DNA of 8,491 nt, taken from NCBI GenBank assembly GCA_947652855.1, contig CANTEO010000080.1, positions 1 to 8,491 on the forward strand, read 5' to 3'. Source of the DNA: an uncultured Roseburia sp. (GTDB lineage: Bacteria; Bacillota; Clostridia; Lachnospirales; Lachnospiraceae). Positions 1 to 5,461 of the stretch are shown here, piece by piece; position 1 is the first letter of the stretch; every line of letters starts with the position of its first letter. A program made the position numbers and the translations under genes. The notes under the pieces are model-generated. The model saw nothing but the letters and a program-made list of their open reading frames with translations. It ran no database searches and had not been told where the DNA came from.

Positions 1-13
1 TCTTTTCCCTCAT
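1..13 (-). CDS. 5' end of an unidentified minus-strand gene (starts Met-Arg-Glu-Lys)
   Basis: An ATG at 13-11 opens a frame reading Met-Arg-Glu-Lys, and the fifth codon begins with A before the window ends. It is supported by an AAAGGA ribosome site at 30-25 (11 bases upstream, slightly long) and by a well-formed promoter further upstream. Four residues cannot identify a family. Tn916-type tyrosine integrases often begin with Ser/Arg-Glu-Lys-Arg-Arg, and an integrase-type arm repeat lies at 120-141, so a recombinase is one possibility. However, in Tn916 the arm repeats lie at the element ends, beyond the stop of int rather than upstream of its start, which argues for a different inward-reading gene of an element. 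That a gene starts here is fairly secure; its function is open. Confidence 0.6.
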
Positions 14-39
14 ACCGTCCACCGTCCTTTCTTGGCTTC

Positions 40-68
40 ATTATACCGTTATGGGGAAGTTCGGTCAA
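40..68 (-). promoter_or_regulatory. sigma-A-type promoter of the leftward gene
   Basis: Read on the minus strand, a TTGACC -35 box (68-63) and a perfect TATAAT -10 box (45-40) are separated by 17 bases. They lie upstream of the AAAGGA ribosome site and the ATG at 13. This is the closest match to consensus in the window. It implies independent transcription of the gene running off the left edge. Confidence 0.75.
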
Positions 69-80
69 AACTGTAACTTT

Positions 81-189
81 GCATTTCTTGGTATTTTACC
101 GTATCAAGGCTCATTCCCCAGTAGTAAATAAGTAGTAAATAGGGGTTGCAATCCTCAAGAAATGCGGGGAAATGCTTTATTTTGCGGGG
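81..189. repeat. dense repeat cluster, probable integrase arm/attachment region
   Basis: Four kinds of repeat are nested here. An exact 10-base inverted repeat, GCATTTCTTG at 81-90 and CAAGAAATGC at 156-165, encloses everything between. Inside it are two perfect head-to-tail copies of AGTAGTAAATA (120-130 and 131-141), bracketed by CCCC (116-119) and GGGG (142-145). On the right, GAAATGC recurs at 159 and 169 (10 bases apart) and TGCGGGG at 163 and 183 (20 bases apart), matching helical phasing. As I recall it, the duplex used for the Tn916 integrase arm-binding domain structure contains GAGTAGTAAATTC, whose core AGTAGTAAAT is identical to both copies here. The arrangement fits an end of a Tn916-family element, but the exact end cannot be placed. 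Confidence 0.55.
120..141 (+). repeat. tandem 11-base repeat, DR-2-like integrase arm site
   Basis: Two perfect adjacent copies of AGTAGTAAATA. The period of 11 bases is about one helical turn, so two proteins would sit on the same face. The core agrees with the remembered Tn916 DR-2 site recognised by the N-terminal domain of the integrase. The repeat itself is certain; the assignment to an integrase rests on memory of that motif. Confidence 0.65.
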
Positions 190-242
190 CTAGTTGCTCA
201 ATTACTTGATTTTTTCCATAATATTCTTGTAGTTATCTTCTA

Positions 243-1085
243 TTATCGCAAACTTGATTCAGATTTAACTACACAACCAGATAATTCTCCTAATCCATTA
301 TTCCTCAACCACTCTCGCAAATCTTCAATATTTTGTGGTGATTTTGGACCTACAACAATCCTTTTTATCAATGTTGCAATAGGAATATGTTTTTCCCTAC
401 ATCTTTTCTTCCAATCAAAATATAAACACTTTTTTATTTGTGAGGGTACTGTAACCGTTTGTAAATCTCCTAACTTATCAAATCTTTTGCCTTTCCAAGT
501 CGGCAAAGTTAATACCCTATATTCCCGTTCGCTCATAAATGATGGATTTTTAAAAGAAGCTGCACACCCCCACGCATTATCAAATACTGCCTCTTTCTTA
601 TCAAAATTATGTGTAGTTGGAAATTTACCTTTTAAAACATCATAAATATCATCTACCAATTGATGGCTATCAGCATTCTTCCCATAATAAATCTCATTAC
701 ACATTAAATAGTCATCAGCCCTAATTATTTCCAATGCATTATAATCAAATGCAACAGAAACACCATAACCGCCATTGCCATAACGCTCCCACTGTGCAGC
801 ATCATCTTCCCACTCTGTAAATGAAACTAAATAAACCACTTCATTCTTGCGTTCATTCCTTTCCTCATTAAAGATGGTCTTTGCTGAAGAAATTAAATCT
901 TTTCTGTTTTCAGTCTCACAACGCTTTAACACTGCCATTTCTAGCATTTGAATAAAATGCATCATCTCTAACTTGTCATTCATTTCATTTGCACAGCATA
1001 ATCTTATTCCTTTACCCAATAAAATCCCCTCTAATGCAACAAAATTTGTATAATGAAACAATATTTCTGGCTTGCTTTTCAACAT
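243..1085 (-). CDS. DUF2971 family protein
   Basis: The 280-residue protein matches the DUF2971 pattern in order: FHYTN near the N-terminus (His11-Tyr12-Thr13), an MNDKLE segment at 35-40, SFTEWEDDAAQWERYG at 88-103, GYGVSVAFD at 106-114, a KNPSFMSEREYR block at 179-190 and an IVVGPK block at 243-248. No signal peptide or membrane segment is seen, so it is probably cytosolic. The biochemical function of the family is not established. The H-x-T start and late conserved Glu (186/188) recall the His-Tyr-Glu layout of ADP-ribosyltransferases, which is inference only. The start is supported by AGGAG at 1099-1095, nine bases upstream. The gene stands alone, is AT-rich compared with rlmD, yhaM and mutS2, and sits in an accessory stretch next to element-like repeats. 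It is therefore probably a horizontally acquired cargo gene. No terminator is visible downstream. Confidence 0.85.
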   Translation of the reverse strand: MLKSKPEILFHYTNFVALEGILLGKGIRLCCANEMNDKLEMMHFIQMLEMAVLKRCETENRKDLISSAKTIFNEERNERKNEVVYLVSFTEWEDDAAQWERYGNGGYGVSVAFDYNALEIIRADDYLMCNEIYYGKNADSHQLVDDIYDVLKGKFPTTHNFDKKEAVFDNAWGCAASFKNPSFMSEREYRVLTLPTWKGKRFDKLGDLQTVTVPSQIKKCLYFDWKKRCREKHIPIATLIKRIVVGPKSPQNIEDLREWLRNNGLGELSGCVVKSESSLR

Positions 1086-1114
1086 TTAATCTCTCTCCTT
1101 TTATCATTTTTCTT

Positions 1115-1143
1115 ATTTTAACATATTATTCATACTCAAACCA
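1115..1143 (-). promoter_or_regulatory. possible promoter of the DUF2971 gene
   Basis: On the minus strand TAAAAT (1120-1115) lies about 12 bases before the ribosome site in a very AT-rich stretch. The best -35 candidate at 17-base spacing is TGGTTT (1143-1138), a weak match. The -10 is believable; the -35 is not distinctive. Confidence 0.35.
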
Positions 1144-1156
1144 TCTGAAATTAAGA

Positions 1157-1196
1157 GGGAAAGGCGTACCACTATCTCTAATGATACGCCTATCCC
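1157..1196. other. long imperfect hairpin upstream of DUF2971
   Basis: The arms are GGGA-A-AGGCGTA (1157-1168) and TACGCCT-A-TCCC (1185-1196). They give 7 paired bases, one A/A mismatch and 4 more pairs, with further partial pairing inside the loop (CA/TG, TA/TA). Neither strand has a clear T-run after it, so it is a poor intrinsic terminator, although the minus-strand flank CCTTTCCCTCTT is moderately U-rich. It may end rlmD transcription, act as an operator for the DUF2971 gene, or be part of an element end. Confidence 0.6.
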
Positions 1197-1415
1197 ATTC
1201 AATTCCTAAGTACCTGTTGCCCGCTTTTTATCGGCAAGGTGGACACTACATAGACACGTTGATTGCCCAAACCCTTTATTTTCCGTTTGTGTTCCCACAC
1301 CCGATATCAACTACCACCGAAACGTCAAAGTAGTTTTTGAGGTGCTTATTTCGGATTTTTTCACCCTCCGAAGTGAACGTGAAATGCTTCGCAAAGTGCC
1401 TAAAATAAAGGATTT

Positions 1416-2876
1416 CTACGAGGTTTTCTTTTGTATCAACACAATAGTCTCTACATGTGTCGTCTGCCCAAACTGATCCACGCACCGCGCCCTCTTCACC
1501 TCATACCCGCCCTCACACAGCGCCTTCAAATCCCTCGCCAGCGTCGCGGAGTCACAGCTCACATACACAATCCTCTCCGGCCGCGCCCCAAGCATCGTCT
1601 CCAGGCACTTTTTATCGCATCCCTTCCTGGGCGGATCCACCACAATCACATCCGGCCGCTGCAGCCTTCCGCCCATCTGCAAGCCGCCATCCAACAGCAT
1701 TTTTTCTCCGTCTTCCGCCTCTCCATAAAGCTCCGTCAGCACATCTTCTGCCTTCCCTGTAAAAAAAGAGACGTTCTCTATCCCATTCAGCGCCGCATTC
1801 CGTTTCGCGTCCTCAATCGCCTGCGGCACAGCCTCCACGCCATAGACCCATTTCGCCCTCCTTGCCAAAAACAAAGAAATCGTCCCAATGCCGCAATACA
1901 AGTCCCACACGATTTCATTCCCTGTCAGGCCCGCATAGTCAAGCGCCAGAGAATACAGCTTCTCCGTCTGCATCGGATTGACCTGATAAAAAGAACGGGG
2001 AGAAATCTGATATGACGTCTTCTCCCCAAGCCTTTGAAAATTAGAGACATCCCGCAAATACAGAGCATCTGCAATCACGGGCTCGCCCCAAAGCAAGCGC
2101 GTCTCATCCCCTAAAATCACATTTGTGTCTTTTTGGTTGACATTCAAAGAAATGCTCGCCATGCCGCGGATTCTAGAAAGATACCCCAAAAGCGCATCCT
2201 CCTTTGGCAGCTTCCTCCCATTCACAACCAGGCACGCCATCACCTCCCCCGAATCAAACCCATACCGGATTACAATATGGCGCACTAGCCCTTTCCCCGT
2301 TTTCTCATTATAGGCAGGCACGCCATATTCCCTCATATACATAAGCGTCTTCTCCAGGACTGTTCGATTCACAGGCACGCCCAGGGCGCAGTCCGTGTTT
2401 GGGATAATCGTATGGGTCCTGCCCGCGTAAAATCCTGTGACAAGCTCTCCCTTCGCGTTCATCCCTACAGGGAACTGCGCCTTATTCCGGTATCCATACG
2501 GCTCCTCCATGCCCACAATCGGCTCCATCACGCGCTCTACGAACGCCCTTTCAAATCCGCCCAGGCGCGTCAGGTTATTTACAGCCTTCCTCTGCTTAAA
2601 CAAAAGCTGGCCGGCATAGCTCATCTGCTGAAGCTGACATCCGCCGCAAGAACGTGCAAAACAGCAACGGGGCTCCACCCGATCGGGTGAAGCCTCCTTA
2701 ATTTCCATCAGACGTGCAAATCCATACGACTTTTTTATTTTCATGACCTTTGCGGCCACCGTGTCTCCAATTACTGCGTCCTTCACAAAAAACGCCATTC
2801 CTTCATGCTTTCCAATCCCGGATCCATCTTCTGACATATCTTCTATTTTTAATTCAATGATGTCGTTTTTCTCCAT
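1416..2876 (-). CDS. rlmD: 23S rRNA (uracil-5-)-methyltransferase, RlmD/RlmCD (RumA family)
   Basis: This 486-residue SAM-dependent enzyme makes 5-methyluridine in 23S rRNA. In Firmicutes the homologue RlmCD serves both U747 and U1939. A TRAM RNA-binding domain occupies about residues 1-60. The iron-sulphur cysteines are Cys71, Cys77, Cys80 and Cys163, with the family spacing C-x5-C-x2-C. The SAM site WDLYCGIGTISLF lies at 324-336 and DPPRKG at 414-419. The nucleophile is Cys441 in YVSCDSATLARDL and the general base is Glu476 in HVET. All key residues are present, so the enzyme should be active. Its ATG follows an AAGGGAG site directly and lies 13 bases after the yhaM stop, so the two are probably co-transcribed. 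The last residues (LIQKKTS) are written in more AT-rich codons, and the AT-rich accessory stretch begins at the stop, suggesting that the tail was supplied by an inserted element. Confidence 0.95.
   Translation of the reverse strand: MEKNDIIELKIEDMSEDGSGIGKHEGMAFFVKDAVIGDTVAAKVMKIKKSYGFARLMEIKEASPDRVEPRCCFARSCGGCQLQQMSYAGQLLFKQRKAVNNLTRLGGFERAFVERVMEPIVGMEEPYGYRNKAQFPVGMNAKGELVTGFYAGRTHTIIPNTDCALGVPVNRTVLEKTLMYMREYGVPAYNEKTGKGLVRHIVIRYGFDSGEVMACLVVNGRKLPKEDALLGYLSRIRGMASISLNVNQKDTNVILGDETRLLWGEPVIADALYLRDVSNFQRLGEKTSYQISPRSFYQVNPMQTEKLYSLALDYAGLTGNEIVWDLYCGIGTISLFLARRAKWVYGVEAVPQAIEDAKRNAALNGIENVSFFTGKAEDVLTELYGEAEDGEKMLLDGGLQMGGRLQRPDVIVVDPPRKGCDKKCLETMLGARPERIVYVSCDSATLARDLKALCEGGYEVKRARCVDQFGQTTHVETIVLIQKKTS
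1439..1460. repeat. imperfect dyad in the last codons of rlmD, candidate att core
   Basis: ACACA (1439-1443) and TGTGT (1456-1460) flank TAG-TCT-CTA (1445-1453), giving an imperfect dyad centred near 1449. It covers the codons for the conserved His-Val-Glu-Thr-Ile-Val segment. The base composition changes from chromosome-like to AT-rich at about this point. The same codons of rum/rlmD genes are a known integration site for streptococcal integrative elements. No second copy is visible in the window, as expected if the other junction lies to the left. Confidence 0.4.
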
Positions 2877-2889
2877 AGCTCCCTTTCCG

Positions 2890-3837
2890 TCACACGCTGG
2901 TCTTACGGATATTCGACTCCATCAGCCTTTGATATCCCAACCATTCCGTGCTGCCCTTCGGCACATTCGCAAACAATTCCTTTAACGTCTCCATTTTTGC
3001 GTCCATATTATCAGCAAAATGCAGCGCCACCGCCTCAGCCAGCGCCGGCTTCTTCGGCGATCCATACTCAAGCTCCCCATGATGCGCCAAAATGCAGTGC
3101 CTTAACTCATTTCCCAATTTACGCGGAAACTCGGGAATCTGGCGTATCTTCTCCCCAACCCATTCCGTCCCGATTACAATATGCCCTAAAAGCTGCCCCT
3201 CATCCGTATAATCATTCATTGGGAAGTCTGACAGCTCCTCTAATTTTCCAATGTCGTGAAACATAGCCGCCGTGAGCAAAAGATCGCGGTTCAAAAGCTC
3301 ATATTGCGCACAAAACGCCTCACAGAGCCGCGTCACGCCAAGCGTATGCTCCAGCAGGCCCCCGACAAACCCATGATGCACGCTTTTGGCGGCGGAATGC
3401 GCCTTAAAACGCTTTTCAAATCCTGCATCTTTTAAGAAGAACTCCGATAAAAGCTTCTGTAGATATGGGTTTTGAACCGTTTTTATAAAATGTGACAGCT
3501 CCTCGTACATCTCATCCACATTTCTTTTGCTGACCGGAAGATAATTTTTGGGATCATATTCTCCCGGCTCCATCTTCCGCACCCGCTTGACGTTCAGCTG
3601 CAGGGCCCCCTGAAAGCTGACCACATCTCCCATTACGCCAATGTAATCCATTGCATCAAAATCATCAATCCCCTTTGAAGAGGGATCCCATATCTTCGCA
3701 TCCAGCGTTCCCGTCTTATCCTGCAGCAGCAGGCTCTCATACGGCTTTCCATTCTTTGTCACCGCAGACTGCTTTTGCTTGCACAGATAAACCTCGCTGA
3801 TCCTCTCACCTTCCCGTAAAGCTTCAATAAACTTCAT
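2890..3837 (-). CDS. yhaM: 3'-5' exoribonuclease YhaM family (OB fold plus HD domain)
   Basis: At 315 residues this is almost the same length as Bacillus subtilis YhaM (about 314), a 3'-5' exoribonuclease for RNA and single-stranded DNA acting in mRNA turnover. An N-terminal OB-fold nucleic-acid-binding domain spans about residues 10-90 (SLLLQDKTGTLDAKIWD at 35-51). The HD phosphohydrolase domain follows: HHGFVGGLLEHT at 154-165, the metal-binding His194-Asp195 in MFHDIGKLEEL, His219, the AHHGELEYG block at 251-259 and Asp276 in HFADNMDAK. The expected metal ligands are all present. The ATG at 3837 has GGGAG at 3851-3847 nine bases upstream. It starts 55 bases after the htrA-like stop with no terminator visible, and is followed 13 bases later by rlmD, so the three genes read as one transcription unit. 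Confidence 0.95.
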   Translation of the reverse strand: MKFIEALREGERISEVYLCKQKQSAVTKNGKPYESLLLQDKTGTLDAKIWDPSSKGIDDFDAMDYIGVMGDVVSFQGALQLNVKRVRKMEPGEYDPKNYLPVSKRNVDEMYEELSHFIKTVQNPYLQKLLSEFFLKDAGFEKRFKAHSAAKSVHHGFVGGLLEHTLGVTRLCEAFCAQYELLNRDLLLTAAMFHDIGKLEELSDFPMNDYTDEGQLLGHIVIGTEWVGEKIRQIPEFPRKLGNELRHCILAHHGELEYGSPKKPALAEAVALHFADNMDAKMETLKELFANVPKGSTEWLGYQRLMESNIRKTSV

Positions 3838-3892
3838 TCTTCTATTCTCCCACTTTTATTTTCTTATTTCTGAATTCTATCCACAGCAAACG

Positions 3893-5185
3893 TCACCACA
3901 GCGTTCCCGCCATCACCTTGCAGTCCACCCGAAAACGCTCATCCATGCCCTGACGGCTTACTGCAATCTCCACCTCATCCCCCGGCTTAAGCGACAATGC
4001 CTTCGTTTCAAACGCGTCAATCGCATAAATCTCATCCCCGTCCATTTCCACAATGACGTCGCCGTTTTGCAGGCCGGCCGCTAACGCCGGGGAGTCAAGG
4101 GCCACTTCTTTGATATAGACGCCGCGCGGAATCTTATGCTCCAACGCAATCTTATCTGTGACCGTCACCACCTTAAGCCCCAAATACGGTATGTCCCTGC
4201 CGTTCGAAAGCATCTCAATCACTTTTTTCAGCTCGGAAATGGAAATCGCGGTCAATGTATTGTTCCCGCCATTTGCATTGTAATCCTGCATGACAAGGCC
4301 AATCACTTCCCCTTCCAGGTTCAACAGCACGCCGCTGCTGTTGCTGTTCCCCACAATATCCGTCGTAAACACGGAATAGGTATGGTCCATCGTCTCAATC
4401 ACATTTCCCACAGATGTGACATTCCCTGTCCCGATGGAATAATTCGTCCCTAACGGGCTTCCAACCGCAATTGCAATATTCCCCTGCGACACATTCAAAG
4501 AATTGCCCAATTTTGCGCACGAAATCCGCTCCCTCGTCTTCGCGCCCAATTGCTTTAACTCCACCGTAAGAATCGCAATTCCAGTATTTCCGTCATACTT
4601 CCTCAACGAGGCCTTCGCCATGGCGTCGTCAATAAATGTCACATGGATCTCCTCCGCCGGCTGCACCACCTTATGCTCCGTCAGGATCAGCAGCTTATTT
4701 CCACTCTCCCCAATAATGACGCCGGACGCCTGCCCATTGCTTTCAAAGGAATTATTGTACCAATCTGTATTGCTGACCACCCCAGTCACCGTGACGACCG
4801 CCCGGTTCGCCTCCTTGCCAATTGCATAAATTTTATTTTGCAGCATCTGATAATCGGAAGGCTCAAACTCCTTTACCGCCGCCGCTTCCGTCCCTGGCTC
4901 CGCCTCCTGCGTCCCCTCTTCTGCCGGAAATCCTTCTGCAGAGGACGGCTCCGCTTCCGAGGCCCATTCATCGTCTGGAATCCTAATCGCCGGATCGTTC
5001 TTCGGATGCAGCCAGCTTTCCATAAAGGGCTGCGCTAAAGTAAACGCAAAACAGGCCGTCAAGCCAAATAAAGAAGCAAAGAAAACGGTATGAAGCCCAT
5101 GCCTTGCAATCCTTTTTTTATTGATCGGCTTTTCTTTGATTTTTTCCCTAATAAATGGAAACTCTTCCTTCTCCTGTTTTTCCAT
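3893..5185 (-). CDS. membrane-anchored HtrA-like trypsin/PDZ protein, probable pseudoprotease
   Basis: The 430-residue protein has a charged cytoplasmic N-terminus (1-29), one membrane helix (about 31-52), an acidic Glu/Ala/Pro linker (72-108), a trypsin-like S1C domain (about 118-325) and a PDZ domain (about 333-425, YLGLKVV and SPALAAGLQNGDVIVEMDG). The fold signature is clear (SGVIIG, AVGSPLGTN, NLEGEVIG). HtrA proteases degrade or refold damaged envelope proteins, but the active site here is degraded. Where the family has ILTNNHVV this one has ILTEHKVV, so Lys172 takes the His position. The TDLAV Asp position is Gly202 (TGIAIL). GNSGG reads SNSSG, with Ser283 kept. It may act as a chaperone, scaffold or sensor. 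I chose the ATG at 5185 because TAAGGAG lies 10 bases upstream and a promoter lies at 5229-5257. The frame stays open to 5374, but that would read through both. Confidence 0.9.
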   Translation of the reverse strand: MEKQEKEEFPFIREKIKEKPINKKRIARHGLHTVFFASLFGLTACFAFTLAQPFMESWLHPKNDPAIRIPDDEWASEAEPSSAEGFPAEEGTQEAEPGTEAAAVKEFEPSDYQMLQNKIYAIGKEANRAVVTVTGVVSNTDWYNNSFESNGQASGVIIGESGNKLLILTEHKVVQPAEEIHVTFIDDAMAKASLRKYDGNTGIAILTVELKQLGAKTRERISCAKLGNSLNVSQGNIAIAVGSPLGTNYSIGTGNVTSVGNVIETMDHTYSVFTTDIVGNSNSSGVLLNLEGEVIGLVMQDYNANGGNNTLTAISISELKKVIEMLSNGRDIPYLGLKVVTVTDKIALEHKIPRGVYIKEVALDSPALAAGLQNGDVIVEMDGDEIYAIDAFETKALSLKPGDEVEIAVSRQGMDERFRVDCKVMAGTLW

Positions 5186-5195
5186 GCCACAACTT

Positions 5196-5202
5196 CTCCT
5201 TA
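5196..5202 (-). promoter_or_regulatory. ribosome binding site fixing the htrA-like start
   Basis: TAAGGAG on the minus strand, 10 bases before the ATG at 5185. It decides this start over the in-frame upstream ATG at 5374, which would lie on the far side of the -10 box. Confidence 0.85.
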
Positions 5203-5228
5203 GATGCTTTATCCGTTGCTTATCCTTT

Positions 5229-5257
5229 ATTATACGTGGAAAAGAATGGGTATGCAA
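5229..5257 (-). promoter_or_regulatory. sigma-A-type promoter of the htrA-like gene
   Basis: On the minus strand a TTGCAT -35 (5257-5252) and a perfect TATAAT -10 (5234-5229) are separated by exactly 17 bases, about 27 bases before the ribosome site. It probably drives htrA-like, yhaM and rlmD together, because no other strong promoter or terminator is visible between those genes. Confidence 0.8.
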
Positions 5258-5383
5258 GATTTTATTTCTCATTCTGCACTTTCTCCAAAGAATCCATAGC
5301 CGCAGTTCCATACACAGCAAAGAGTGGAGCAATTTTCCCCACCATACGTTTGCATCGGCAAATAGCCTTGACACTTTTTAAGC

Positions 5384-5400
5384 CGGAAAGGCGTTTTCCG
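5384..5400. other. short inverted repeat between the divergent promoters
   Basis: CGGAAA (5384-5389) and TTTCCG (5395-5400) flank a 5-base spacer. The repeat ends immediately before the -35 box of the mutS2 promoter, a good position for an operator, but it is short and could be chance. Confidence 0.35.
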
Positions 5401-5429
5401 TTGCATCAGGGAAAAAGCTATGCTATTGT
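5401..5429 (+). promoter_or_regulatory. sigma-A-type promoter of mutS2 with extended -10
   Basis: TTGCAT (5401-5406) is separated by 17 bases from TATTGT (5424-5429). The -10 is preceded by TGC (5421-5423), which fits the TGn extended -10 motif and compensates for the imperfect hexamer. It lies 20 bases before the AGGGAG ribosome site of mutS2. Confidence 0.65.
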
Positions 5430-5448
5430 TATATAAAATGCACATGAT

Positions 5449-5454
5449 AGGGAG
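5449..5454 (+). promoter_or_regulatory. ribosome binding site fixing the mutS2 start
   Basis: AGGGAG ends seven bases before the ATG at 5462. The in-frame ATG at 5420 has no such site and would overlap the -10 region, so the later start is preferred. Confidence 0.85.
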
Positions 5455-5461
5455 AACACAC

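Larger units (their letters stand above)
1086..1415. other. 330-base intergenic stretch between DUF2971 and rlmD
   Basis: No gene with a believable start and ribosome site is present. The stretch holds the DUF2971 leader (1086-1143), a strong hairpin (1157-1196), a weaker stem (1212-1240) and a segment 1199-1415. In that last segment the minus strand has open frames without starts: one running out of rlmD's alternate frame to a stop at 1276, and another of 35 codons from 1306 ending in a TGA at 1201-1199. These could be decayed coding remnants of a mobile element or a non-coding repeat. I cannot assign them to a family. Confidence 0.5.

Noticed and set aside
172..645. 157-residue plus-strand open frame over the DUF2971 gene
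   Set aside because: It is antisense to a clear family protein on the minus strand and has no ribosome site.
1328..1334. AAGTAGT resembling half of the 11-base arm repeat near the right side of the island
   Set aside because: Only 7 of 11 positions match and it is a single copy, which is expected by chance in AT-rich DNA.
1276..1485. 69-residue minus-strand frame overlapping the end of rlmD
   Set aside because: Its only ATG lies inside rlmD in another frame and has no ribosome site. The part outside rlmD has no internal start, so it is kept only as an unexplained open stretch.
1431..2015. 194-residue plus-strand open frame opposite rlmD
   Set aside because: Its Arg/His/Pro/Gln-rich composition is what results from reading the complement of rlmD. 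No start context or motif supports it.
5368..5373. Perfect TTGACA on the plus strand
   Set aside because: No acceptable -10 box occurs 15-19 bases downstream; that position falls in the CGGAAA/TTTCCG repeat.
5186..5374. In-frame N-terminal extension of the htrA-like protein by 63 residues
   Set aside because: It would read through the TATAAT/TTGCAT promoter and past the good ribosome site at 5202-5196. The extension has no ribosome site and no domain character.
5420..5461. Earlier in-frame ATG for mutS2 at 5420
   Set aside because: It overlaps the extended -10 region, lacks a ribosome site and adds 14 residues not typical of the family. The ATG at 5462 has AGGGAG seven bases upstream.
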